Source: Petaurus breviceps papuanus (taxonomy: Eukaryota > Chordata > Mammalia > Diprotodontia > Petauridae). Taken from it: DNA of 64,000 nucleotides. Position numbers and translations under genes: made by a program. Below the pieces are notes generated by a model that was given only the letters and a program-made list of their open reading frames with translations, did not search any database and had not been told where the DNA came from. Shown here one piece after another: positions 22,437 to 33,230 of this stretch (its first letter is position 1; the number at the start of each line of letters is the position of its first letter). The stretch spans positions 10,771,468 to 10,835,467 of the forward strand of contig JAMXIF010001210.1 of the NCBI GenBank assembly GCA_028583685.1. Reading direction: 5' to 3'.

Positions 22437-22643
22437 GTCAAACAGAAGACTGAGTTCAAACCCAGCCTCAGACACTTACTAACTGTGTGACCCTTGGCAA
22501 GTTACTTAACCCTTTTGTCTCAGTTTCCTCATCAGTAAAATGAACTGGAGAAGGAAATGGAAAACCACTCCGGTATCTTTACCAAGAAAATCCCAAATGG
22601 AGCCAAAAAGAGTCAGACTCAACAGAAATGAATGAACAACAAA
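22437..22643 (+). mobile_element. Mar-1-type CORE-SINE, head missing
   Basis: Begins inside the second promoter box ('gagttcaaacccagcctcag'), then 'taactgtgtgacccttggca', 'tcctcatcagtaaaatgaac', 'accactccggtatctttacc' and the tail 'aaaaagagtcagactcaaca'. The tail resembles RTE/BovB. About 60 bp of tRNA head are lost. Confidence 0.87.
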
Positions 22644-22689
22644 GTGTAAAACAACAGATAAATAGCTCATCTTGTCCAAAAGATTGTGT

Positions 22690-22875
22690 TGCGGTGGTAT
22701 TAATTAAGATATGTGAAGTAGGATGAGAAGTTTGTACCTAATTTAGAAGACCATTGAAAGCTTTTTGAGTAAGGAAATGGCATGATCAGAGCTTGATTTC
22801 AGGAAGACTAATATGGCAAAATTGTATAGGATGACTTGGGCACTGGACAGGCTAGAGACAGGAAGACTAAAAAAA
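22690..22875 (-). mobile_element. L2 LINE fragment, antisense
   Basis: 'gaccattgaaagctttttga', 'gtaaggaaatggcatgatca' and 'gagcttgatttcaggaagac' are antisense L2 wording. It could be a continuation of the copy ending near 22250, with the SINE between. Confidence 0.55.
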
Positions 22876-23036
22876 AAACAATTTAAGCAATATTATACTC
22901 TCATGATTTCATAAACTCTAGCTCTATCTTTCCTTACCCTTCATTTTCTTAGATTAATTATACTATGTTTTCTATCTACCTTTCCTATGAAAGATTCTCT
23001 ATGCCTATAATTATTTCATATGCCACTTTATAGCTC

Positions 23037-23215
23037 TGTTAGAATCATGGATTTGGAACTGGAAAGAATCTTATAGGGCATGTAGTCTGATGTCCCTATT
23101 TTATAGATGGTGAAACTAAGACTTACATAGAGGAAGCCACTGGCTCCAGGCAAACAGGTAATAAGTGTTAAATCTGGGGTTCAAACCCATATCCTTTGAC
23201 TTTACTTCCAATGAT
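23037..23215 (+). mobile_element. MIR/THER-type SINE
   Basis: 'gaatcatggatttggaactg', 'gaaagaatcttatagggcat', 'ttatagatggtgaaactaag' and 'ggggttcaaacccatatcct' in family order. Confidence 0.65.
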
Positions 23216-23569
23216 ATTACTTTGCTGAGATAAAGCAACGAATACAACAATATCTCAGGAGAGGATATGTCATTGCTTTGTTATTGTAGAATTAAAGTTG
23301 TTTTTTTGTGGTGTTCTTCACAATGATACCCAATGCTTCTTTGCCTTTTGGCTTAGGTAGCATGTTTGGCCAAGTATATTCACAAACTGGTTTATAATGA
23401 TTCCTGTAAACTTGGCCTGGGTATAAATTCTTACCTTGGAGTCTATCACTCCCTCAATATTGTTTTCACTTTTCTTACACATTTATTTATTACATACTTT
23501 TCCACAATGAAACATTTGTCATGTTTTTCCCATATACAACTAAGATCTTTTTTTAATAATAGTAGTAAT
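23216..23569. other. no feature recognised
   Basis: An 83-codon plus-strand frame (23366-23617) runs from here into the L1 end. No motif. Confidence 0.45.
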
Positions 23570-24022
23570 GCAAGCAGGATGATTTTAGAAAAACCTGGAT
23601 GGACTTACATGATCTGATGCAAAGTTAAATGAACAGAACCAGGAGAATGTTGTACACAGTAACAGCAATATTGTGTTATGAACCGTGAATGACTTAGTTA
23701 TTCTCAGAAATCCAAGATAATCCCAAAGGACTAATAATGAGGGATACTGTCTGCTTTCAGAGAAAGAACTGATATGGATCTAATACAGACTTAAACATGC
23801 TATTTTCACTTTTTCATTTTTCTTCTTTTGAGTCTTAATGTGCAAAATGACTAACATGGAAATGTTTTACATGATTGTACATGTATAACCTATATTTGAT
23901 TGCTTATTATCTCAGGGAGGAGAAAAGGGAAAGAAGGAGGGAGGGCTAGAATTTGGAACTGAAAAGTTTAAAAAAAAACCCCAAGTGATAAAAAATTGTT
24001 TTAACATGTAATTGGGGGAAAA
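23570..24022 (+). mobile_element. L1 LINE 3' end
   Basis: End of ORF2 ('ctggatggacttacatgatc', 'tgaacagaaccaggagaatg') followed by a 3' UTR with 'acatgattgtacatgtataa', a purine-rich 'gggaaagaaggagggagggc' stretch and an A-rich end. Complement of the same parts seen at 4.1-4.6 kb. Strongly 5'-truncated. Confidence 0.82.
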
Positions 24023-24067
24023 TACATATATATATATGTATATGGAAAGAGAGAGGTCATATATATA

Positions 24068-24300
24068 TAATGCTTTGCAAAGCACTTTGCATATATCATC
24101 TCATTTGATGATATACGTATCGGGGGGGGGAACAACCCCAATAAGTAGGATTATTATTCCTGTTTTTCAGATGAAGAAACTGAAACTGAAAAAGTTTTTA
24201 CAGGATCACACAGTAAATGTTTGAAGTGGGGGTTGAACTCATGTCTTCCTAATTCCATATCTTGCACTATATTCGCAATGTCACTGAGTTGTCCCATATA
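24068..24300 (+). mobile_element. MIR/THER-type SINE
   Basis: 'gctttgcaaagcactttgca', 'tatatcatctcatttgatga', 'tttttcagatgaagaaactg', 'gggggttgaactcatgtctt'. A 9-base G run (24122-24130) interrupts it, and an AT simple repeat (24023-24070) precedes it. Confidence 0.65.
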
Positions 24301-25449
24301 GGTTGTTTTCTTCACAATCAGGGCATTTGCTCCCCAGAAGATCTTGACTGAAAAATTTTGCTGCTTACTCCTTTTTATGGATCATTGAAATCGCAAAAAT
24401 ATTAAATAGGAGTCATAAAAGACCAGATCCTGAAAATATTAAATAAGATAGATTCCAGAACAGATCTTTGAAAAGACCCTGTTGATTGTTTTCTGCATTG
24501 GTCTGTCTTTCTTATGCTGAGCAATTTTTTTCTTGAAATCTCATGGTATTTCAAATTTAAAAACTCATTATAAATAATTTTGAGTAAATTTCTTAATTCA
24601 TTAAAAAGCCTGACAGATTAAAAAATGAAAAGACAAATTTTAAAATGACTCAATGAATATTTACTGCAGATATGACCATTATGATGATGTAAGAGCAATG
24701 GAAAAATTCGATAAGCCAGATAAGCAGGGAATATTCTTGAATTCAATTTGTAGAATCTCATAGAGCTTTTGTCAAGAAAGTTGTGCACTAGCTCTCAGTG
24801 GAATTACAAATTAAGTAGGGATAAGAACTGATTATCAGCCTCGGAATTCAGGACAACAATTCTAGTATCCACACACTTGTCTTCTCTCAGATGTGCACAA
24901 GGTGTAAATCCAGTGTACAAGCATATGCAGAAGAAATGTTCGGCTTTACCCTGAGGTGATCTTCATCTCCTGAGATTGTCCCTCTTAGGGATGGAAAAGG
25001 AAGGATTAATGAGTCTCCTATAGAGTATTCTGATACTGCCAGTCCATACTTTATACACAACTAGGCATGTCCATATGCTAAAAAAATAGGAAAGGACGGG
25101 GAAATACTACATGTTGCTTTGACATTGAACATTAAAACACCAATCTTCAATTTCATTAAGAAATTGAACTTTGAAAAAGTAACTTTTTTGCTTGGCATGA
25201 AACAAATGATGTCACTTATAAGTCCCATCATCGCCTTCAGAACCAGAGGTATCAGCTGTTTACCTAGTCAGCCTACCCAAACTCACAAGAAAACTCAAGT
25301 CCACTATTTTGTAATGAAGTAACCATGAAATTCTATTTTGAAAATAATTTCAGATTATTATATTTATTGGAGTACAGTAGTCTGATTATTTCCAAAGAGT
25401 TGTAGAAAGTCATCTCTTGGTTACTGAAATCTCTTTCTTATTTGGTCCT
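24301..25449. other. no feature recognised
   Basis: AT-rich. The 67-codon frame at 25119-25322 has no motif. Nothing supported. Confidence 0.45.
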
Positions 25450-25975
25450 TCACTATTGTTCCTGTCTTCTTAGACTTTATTCCATACACTAGACATCTAC
25501 AAAGATTGTCTTACTTGTAATTCCTTTCACATGGCACTCCATCTCTTAACTCTGTGCCTTTACCATGGCTGTTCACTATGGCTGGAACCTTTCCTGTCCT
25601 CTCCTCTTCCCTCCTCTCCTCTCTTTTTGGCTCCTCTCCTCTTCTTTTTCCTCCTCTCCTGTCCTCATTTCTCCTCACTTCTGTTTCTTAACTCAACTTT
25701 CTTCAAAACTCAAGTGTGATCTTCTGCAGGACAACTTTCCAGGTTGGTCCCTTCTAGTTGCTATTATCTTCCTTTTCAGATTACCTTTCATATAAACTGA
25801 CTATAGCTTACATACACCTAGTTATGTACATGTTGTCTCTGTCATCAGAACAGACACTTATTGAATGTGAGGGATTTATTTTTTGTCCTTTCTTTGTATC
25901 CTTAGTGTTTAGCACAGCATCTGGCATGTAGTAAGTGCTTAATACATGTTTATTGATTGATCGCTGACTAAACTA
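25450..25975 (+). mobile_element. L2 LINE 3' portion
   Basis: 'aactctgtgcctttaccatg', 'cactatggctggaacctttc', 'cttctgcaggacaactttcc', 'ctttctttgtatccttagtg' and 'atgtagtaagtgcttaatac' to the very end 'atgtttattgattgatcgct'. The C/T tract at 25577-25690 has grown inside it; the 62- and 76-codon frames there come from that tract. Confidence 0.85.
25577..25690. repeat. CTCCT-type pyrimidine tract inside L2
   Basis: Imperfect (CTCCT)n and (TCC)n with a few interruptions, about 110 bp of nearly pure pyrimidine. It replaces the 'ctgcctcttc' step normally found there in L2. Confidence 0.8.
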
Positions 25976-26289
25976 ATAGTCACTCAGGTCCACATATTTT
26001 TCTGAGGCATTTATTTCTTCATTCCCTACTTATAAGTCATTCATGTTGAGAACAATTTTTTTTTCATTCTTTAAGTGAATTGGGCTATTTTAAAATCTAT
26101 TTGACTTAAAATTCTCCTTTTGAACAGGATAGGTAAAGGAAGGACAGTATTAGATTCTTTGAAGGGGATAGGTGAGGCTAGTATTAAGACAGATAGCTAT
26201 TGACAGAAGAAAATGTGGCATTCAAGCTAACTATTGGCATGAGAATCCCTGGGTTCTTCAGATCTAATGTTGAACTTGGAGACAGGAAC

Positions 26290-26480
26290 ATGTGTCTTTA
26301 AATCCAACCTATGACATTTACTAGCTGTGTTACTGTGAGTAAACTCTTTGAGTCTTAATTAATTTATCTCTAAAATGGAAATAGCAGTATTTTGCAGTAC
26401 TTCGCTATTCAAATGAGAATGCATGTAAAGAGCTATGTATACTCTGAAGTGATTTATAAATGTTAGCTATTTTTAATATA
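26290..26480 (+). mobile_element. MIR-type SINE
   Basis: 'ctttaaatccaacctatgac', 'atttactagctgtgttactg', 'aatttatctctaaaatggaa' and the end 'gatttataaatgttagctat' are in MIR order. A short antisense L2 scrap ('gtcaataaacatttgttaag') follows at about 26493-26535. Confidence 0.65.
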
Positions 26481-26634
26481 TTTTATTAATTAGTCAATAA
26501 ACATTTGTTAAGTTTTCCTAGGTGCTGGTGAGATAGAGACGCTTAGCTTACAACATATAACTTCAAAATTTCCTACTTGTAAAATGACCATTGGAGTAGA
26601 GTGAGAGGAATCATGTCTTTCATATAGGGATCAA

Positions 26635-26770
26635 TGACTCATGAAATGTTTATGCTGGAAAGGACCTTGGAGAAAATCATCAATTTCATTCTCCTCCCAA
26701 TGTAGGAATATCTTTCACTACATCCCTGACAGATGGCCATCCAGACCTTAATTATTAATTCTTCCTTTTA
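26635..26770 (+). mobile_element. possible MIR/THER fragment
   Basis: 'tatgctggaaaggaccttgg' and 'agaaaatcatcaatttcatt' recall the left part of the family; the rest is not convincing. Confidence 0.35.
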
Positions 26771-28189
26771 GCTTTTAGAGTAATTTTTACCCCAAATTGC
26801 CTAGGAAGATATATAGAGGGGAAATAGAAGGAAAAATAGTCAGAAAAATAAGATATAGTCCCTTCTAACTATATGGTAATAGACCTTAAAATCACCAAAG
26901 TGGGGAAGATACACACATGTTTCTCTTATGTTTGCACTCTAATGACTGAAAATGGAAAATTTTCTTTCTCCTTAATAAATAATTAAGGCCACATCTTCAG
27001 AACACAGGTGCTAATTCAAATCTTCTAGGAGTGTTATGTGAATGTGACAACAGAAAGCCATGCCATAATTACCATGATTGCCAGAAGTATGCAGAGAAGT
27101 ACTTTTTTAACAGGTTAACCTTCCCCTTATTTTCCAGTATGTCACCAGTAAGAGATAGCTCTCCATATTATTGTTGTTTTTAATAGGCAATTTGGTTATG
27201 AAATTGCTCAGCACCCAACAGGAAAGACAGCTCTCATCTATTCTGAAGCAAGTGACTCATATTATTGGTTGGCCTCAGCCATGGTAACTCTAAAGTATTT
27301 ATTACATTAGAAAAAGGAGAGTTAGGAAAAGAGGCAGTTGGAAATGAAGTTATGAAATACGAAATGTGGGGGTGGGTTCCATTAGACCTCGGTCTTAGCT
27401 ATGGGGACAGAGAGCTGTGTGATTCACCAGCATCAAACTGGGTTTGATGTGCAAATCAAAGTCTCTGCCTCTTCCTCTCTGACTCTCTTCTCTTAACCCA
27501 TCCCCATATTTTTCTCTTCCTTCCTGCTTTTCCTTTCCTTTTTTCTTTCCTCTTCCCTCTCTTAGTTCCCTCTTTTTTTCTCCACATGAGCATTGAAAAT
27601 TAACAATCTGACCTTTTGTTGTGCTGAAAAAAAAACAAACAAAATATGCAATCATTGTGTCAGTCACTCATTTCCTTTAGCCTTATTGCACCAGGATAGA
27701 AATAAACTTTAAGCTTGAAGTAGTTTCCTGAACAGTCTAAAAGGCAAGGCATTTGAGGGAGCTGATGGCTTCATCAGGCACTAAATGTACCCTGCAGTTG
27801 CATTTGAACACCATGAGACTTTGAAAGGTTATACCAAATCAAGTCAGTGAGCCCTTGATGCCCAAACCTGGGAGTTCCCCTTTGGACTATGGAGAGAATA
27901 CTAACTTGATACACTAAAACCTGGAAATGAAGCCTAACAGGCTCTCTGCATCTTTCTATCTCAAAGCATCATTGCAGTCATACCGATGAAAAATCCTCAG
28001 TTCCTTTCCCCTCAAACTGAATGAAAGAGAACCCTTGCATTTCAAAGAGTTTTATAGAAATGCTTCTAAGTCAGCATGTATGGTTTTGAAATGGTAGCTC
28101 TCTGAATTGTGATTCTTCGAGGGGAGATTTTTAGGCCTAGATGATAAAGCAGAGCCAATTTTCAGCAAATCTATTTTCAGAAGTGTGCT
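26771..28189. other. no gene; pyrimidine-rich tract at 27455-27580
   Basis: Mostly unassigned sequence. The tract is about 125 bp of C and T with few purines; a 90-codon minus-strand frame (27395-27667) is its translation and is Lys/Arg/Glu-rich for that reason. Confidence 0.5.
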
Positions 28190-28285
28190 AGTTAACCTTT
28201 CTGGGGCTTAATTTCCTATTTGTAAAAGGGACAACTTGGCATCTAAGGCCTGATTCAGCTCTAAATCTATGTTCCTAGAGTTCAT
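28190..28285 (+). mobile_element. MIR3-like SINE fragment
   Basis: 'gggcttaatttcctatttgt', 'gcctgattcagctctaaatc' and 'tatgttcctag' correspond to the end of this SINE group. Confidence 0.45.
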
Positions 28286-28394
28286 GAGAATTGCCAATCT
28301 CCCCATATACCCCACCCCCAACTTCGGTGGTTTATTTTAAAATCTCTGGGATATTAATAGCAACAGTATTAATATTATTTTTTTTCTATTAGTA

Positions 28395-28655
28395 AATTAG
28401 AAAAAGCACCAAACTTTGTCTCAAGAAAGACCTGGGTTCAAATTCTCTATCTGACATTTATTAGTTTAAAGGTCCTTTCTACTTCAAAATCTATCATCCC
28501 ATGAACTTCTCTGAAACTCAAATTTCTCATCTATAAAATCACATAATAATGTCTACAGAAGTCTCATAGGGTAGTAGTAAAGTTCAAATGTGATTATGCA
28601 TGTAAAATAGTTGGCAAACCTTAAAGTGCTATAGCAATGTCAATTATTACATATA
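28395..28655 (+). mobile_element. MIR-type SINE, with foreign middle
   Basis: 'agacctgggttcaaattctc', 'tctgacatttattagtttaa', then about 40 bases out of order, then 'tttctcatctataaaatcac', 'gtaaaatagttggcaaacct' and 'taaagtgctatagcaatgtc'. The middle piece ('aaggtcctttctacttcaaa') is itself MIR3-like wording, so exchange or a small insertion is possible. Confidence 0.6.
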
Positions 28656-28694
28656 TTGTCCTAAATTTAGAGCTAAAAAAGGTCTCATGTTTCT

Positions 28695-28835
28695 GTGTTT
28701 CCCTGAGCCTCTGTTTTCTCATCTGTATAATGGCAATAATGATGCTTTTACTTACCTCAGAATGTTACTGAGAGATCAAATGAAAGAATGTACATATAGT
28801 ACTATAGAAATATCAGTTGTTATTATTTTCTCATT
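28695..28835 (+). mobile_element. MIR-type SINE, right half
   Basis: 'ctctgttttctcatctgtat', 'aatggcaataatgatgcttt', 'gagagatcaaatgaaagaat' and 'gtacatatagtactatagaa'. Directly follows the MIR at 28395. Confidence 0.6.
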
Positions 28836-31645
28836 TATTCATACATCCTGCAGATTCTATCTCACCTTCTTTAACTGTAATTATAAGAAAAAAAAGCTCT
28901 TAGAAACATTTTAAATTTCTACCCCTTAGGTAATCATCTTCCAAGGGAATTTGCCAGTCTGTAAGTATGAAAGCTGGCATGACAGTCAGCCCAGAGGGTT
29001 TTAAGTCTCTCCCAAGCATTTCTATGGGGAGGCCATTTCACCCTTGGAGTTTATTTCAGTCTGGAAAAAAAGTCTCAGGATTTGACAACACTATAGAATC
29101 TTGGCTTTCCAGCCCCCATCTACAGTGTCTGGCAAACTATAATTACTAGCATTTTCTTTGTACAACAGCCTAATTACTTGTTATTTTTGCTTAAGAAATT
29201 TAAGAATCTAACAGTTCTCTCCCTACAAACAAGAAAAATGTGAACAGTATTTTAGACATCCTGGTCTTTAGAAGGTGGGAAAATGCTGGCTGCTTTTTCT
29301 TTAAAAAAAAATTCAGATGGGTGGAGGTTATTTGGGTGAAATAAGAGAGATAATTTTGTGGAAATCTTTACCAAAAAACATCCAAAATTAAAATAAAGAA
29401 ATCACATTCAAAAGGACTCCTCTTTAAAAATATCTAATTATGCTAATATTTCAGATGAAAACCTCAATTAAAAAAAAACACATCGGCATGAGACAGCCAA
29501 TAAAATGCCCTTGTTCTTCATTTTCATGATTCAGTTGGAGAATTCAAGAACCACATGAGTTGTCTGTCACTTTGCTAGCTTAATTTAATGGCCAAATGAC
29601 CAAACAAGCTCATCTGGATTAGGTCAGATTAAGGCATGGATTTGTACAGAACTTCTGTGTCAAGGACAGGCAGCACAGCCTCACAGCATGTCTAAATGTC
29701 TCCTAAGAATACCTGACTAAAGCTATAATCAAACAGATGCTGTTGTGCTAAGAACAAAACTTGTAGTTAAGCTGCTCACATCCTTCTTTCCAGCTAAAAT
29801 CTGTAGCTCCACATAAGGCGGCATCCTGAATCAGGCTGCCATCCATTTCCCCTGAAAGTTACTACTCTTTTAATCAGTAGGTGAATTATTGCAAATTCAG
29901 GGTCATATTCATAACAGAAGATATAAACTTTTTATTACAATGTACGTGACATCTCACTGTTAACTCAAACAACTTCAATTAACTGGAATGTGCAGTAAGT
30001 AATTTCCCCTATCACCACCTCCCTTGAAAGTCCACATTTCATTGTGCAGGCAAGAAGATGGTACTTGTGCCTTTGGCTTGAGGTAACATATATTTCCCTC
30101 AATCTATTTCATTATCATTAATGTACACATACTGTGTCTATATCAACTCTGAAATCACAAAACAGTGCCTACCACTTTTTTTAATTGATGAAAGAACTGG
30201 AGAATTCATTGGAAAGGAAGGTTTTCCTTGAAGGATTTTATTTGAAATACAGCAAATTCTTCTTATGTGAGATAGTCATCCATTATAAAATGACCATTCT
30301 GTTATGCTGCACAATTCCTCCTCATCCTGGCCCTCCACAAAAGAGTATATCAACAGTTTTCTCAGAGAGATGACAAAGGATTAGGAAGGAAGGAATTTAG
30401 AAAAAGACAGATGGTAACTATGCTGGGTAAGTAAGCAAATCTACCCACCCACATTCTGTGAATGCTTTGGATAAGCTTGCTTAAAAGAAGTTTACTCAGT
30501 TCCTAATTCTTTTTCTTCACATAAAAGGAAAAAAAGCACATCATTAAGAAAAAAAAAAAGCAAAAAAACTTCCAGTCTGTCAGCTTTTTGATAAGCCTAA
30601 AGCTTCTAATGGTACCTTCAGCCAAATAAAATCAAGTGTATGTGTGTGTGCGTCATTTTGATAGTTTCCTCAATATATGAACAAAAACTGAAGATTTAAA
30701 TGTTGTTTTTCTCGAGAAGAAAAATAACAAAGATGGCATATGTGTCATTGTACCCATCGGCACTATATTTATCTGAATACGACTGCTCTGAGTGCTTCTC
30801 TTTGACAGGAAGTGATAATGCTGCTGCTGCTGAGGAGAGTGATAAGAGAAAAAGAAGTGACCCTAAACATCCAACCCAATAAACTCCTTATTTTAACAAC
30901 ATATTTTTGAGCATCAAAAGAGTCAGCTGCTCTCTGGAAACCCCACGTTCTAAATGACAGGACAATCTTCAAAAATGAAGACTCATCTTTGGATACCGTA
31001 GGGACACATGCAATTTTAATGCTAACTACCATTTCCACTTAGAGTGGATAGGGACACATGTGCACATACCCTGACTAATTTTTTGTGCTCTAGGATTTTA
31101 TAAAGAAGGCCTATATGATGATATCCCCGGTTATGAGTCAATGAGATGATGATGTCCCTAGACATCAGGCCATAGACCAATGAATGGTACTGGATTTGAG
31201 TTCATTTTAAGCGATTTTTTTTTCTCTAGGAAAAATAATTGAAAATCAAGGGATATGCAGGAATGGACCAAGTATGCAGAGACTGAAAATCAGTATTTAG
31301 GTATTTATTGAGTGAATATTTTTTTGTTACCAAATATTTCCCTATTACTTAACAAGCTCTTCCCTACTAGCATATCCAGTAAGGTAGACAGTCAAGGTTT
31401 AATACTCTGTGATTATTTCAATGTGATAGTTTCACGGTGGGACAACATAGAACTCATGAATGCCTCAGGAGAACCATTCAACTGGTCAACTCAGTGATGT
31501 CTTCTCTATCTGACTAATTCAGCATTTCTAGAATTTTAGAATGATTGTTTTGAAGAATTTAATTGCTGATCCTAATAAATTATTTTGTTTTAGACTTATT
31601 AGCCTATATATCTTTATGGCAATCTTGGAGATGACTACACTAAAC
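28836..31645. other. repeat-poor unassigned stretch
   Basis: About 2.8 kb with no repeat I can assign and no convincing frame. It contains TAATTA-rich blocks and a short GT run (30637-30652). The frames at 30185-30373, 30700-30882 and minus 30769-31038 show no motif. Conserved non-coding sequence is possible but cannot be judged without an alignment. Confidence 0.45.
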
Positions 31646-31649
31646 AAGC

Positions 31650-31785
31650 AGGGACCATGGAAAGGGCATTGAAAGGGCATCTAAGTCAGAGAACATGGGT
31701 TCAAATCCCAGCTTGGATCATACTAGCTACCTGTGTTACCTTGAGTCAAAACTGATTTTCCTTCTCTGATGAAGTCTATGAATCT
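31650..31785 (+). mobile_element. MIR-type SINE, left half
   Basis: 'accatggaaagggcattgaa', 'gaacatgggttcaaatccca', 'tactagctacctgtgttacc' and 'ttgagtc'. Confidence 0.5.
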
Positions 31786-32457
31786 ACTTGAGAATTGAAG
31801 ATGCCACCTTTCACTTGTGTTATGAGTCCCAGGTTCGACTTATATAACAAAGGTAGCTTGAAAGGAAGCTTTAAACTACAGACCCTCATTTGTGATCAGA
31901 AGAGGGGTTGCAAAAACATATCCATCTCAGTCCCTTCTCAGTGTCAAAAAAGGACTAATCCCTTGTCTCTGCAGATTGGTTATAGCAAATAAAACCACAA
32001 CAGAGACAGAAGACAGTATGGACCCGAGGCAGTTGGACTCCAGTGGAATTACCAGTATTCAATGTTATTTCCTGAAAGTAATTAATTTAAATCATGAGGC
32101 ATAACAGTAGCAGCATAACAAAATTATAGTTTCTTATATACAAATACAACAGCAAAATTCATTGCAGAACCTACACTTTTTAATGGGTTAAAAAAAATCT
32201 TCGATTACAGGAAAATTAACACTCAGATGTTCTTTACTGTGGGCTCCCTTTTACCAATCTCCTTTTGGCATTCTATGCCCTAGATGTTTTGCCTACCAGG
32301 TTCTAAACTATAAGTGTTTTATTTCATTGGGTTCTTTGGAGAAACAATTAAGAAAAGAAATTTATTCTTCTCTTAAGATAATGGCAGAGAATTTTCCAAC
32401 AGTACCCTGGGAAGGGCAAAGTTAATTTTTGAACATATATTCACTTCTGAAGTAGTT
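31786..32457. other. no feature recognised
   Basis: Two overlapping plus-strand frames of 65 and 70 codons (31795-32104) without motif. Confidence 0.45.
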
Positions 32458-32655
32458 CATGAAAGTAGTATGGACTTGGATTCAAGAGCTCTGAGTTCAA
32501 ATTCTATCTCAGACACTTAATATGTGTGTGATCAGGGTCAAATCACTTGATTTTGTATTTCCACTTTCCTCATCTCTAAAGTGGAGACAATAATACTTGC
32601 CCAATCTAACTACAAGGTTACATGTTATTTGAGATTTCTCAAATGCTATACAGAG
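32458..32655 (+). mobile_element. MIR-type SINE
   Basis: 'gtatggacttggattcaaga', 'gctctgagttcaaattctat', 'ctcagacacttaatatgtgt', 'tttcctcatctctaaagtgg' and 'agacaataatacttgcccaa'. The 104-codon minus-strand frame at 32509-32823 is antisense to it. Confidence 0.68.
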
Positions 32656-33084
32656 ATGAGTTATTACTACAAAATTGTTGAGTCTAAACATTTTTAAAGG
32701 GTTCAGCCTTTCTGACAGCTGTAAGAGGATGGATGGGCTTGCTTGGGGTCTTGAAAAGTCTAAAAAATATATGATGTCAAAATGAAAGTGATATTCAATA
32801 GGGCTGAATCTGACATGACTCATTAGAGTTTTCCTTTCTTTCTACTGGCATTAACTTAAAGAAAAACACTTAGGGTTTCTTATATTTTGATATTTCAAGA
32901 ATCTGGGATTTCATTGGTGTGAATCTCAGGCTACCAACAGAGATGACAACACCTCCTTTTCTTAAACGATAGCACATGTGAGTTGTAACTGTGGCCAAAA
33001 AGAATTAATTACCAGGTGAACAGTTATAAATTTAATTTTTCCCCACTTAGCTCAACTGATCCTTGGATTTACATAATCATCATT
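32656..33084. other. no feature recognised
   Basis: Nothing supported. Confidence 0.5.
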
Positions 33085-33230
33085 AACAAATGTTTATTAA
33101 GCACCTACCATGTATGTTCCAGGCTCTGTGCTAGATGCTAAGGATACAAAGTAGGGTAAAAAAGAAAAACACAGTTCCTGGCCTCAAAGACTAAATATTC
33201 TCAAGGATAGACACATAAATAGTTGCCAAA
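33085..33230 (-). mobile_element. L2 LINE 3' end, antisense
   Basis: 'acaaatgtttattaagcacc', 'taccatgtatgttccaggct', 'ctgtgctagatgctaaggat' and 'acacagttcctggcctcaaa' are the complement of the L2 end. Confidence 0.7.

Noticed and set aside
27395-27667. 90-codon Lys/Glu/Arg-rich minus-strand frame
   Set aside because: Translation of a pyrimidine tract; composition reflects simple sequence only.
30637-30652. GT run as microsatellite
   Set aside because: Too short and imperfect to list as a separate feature.
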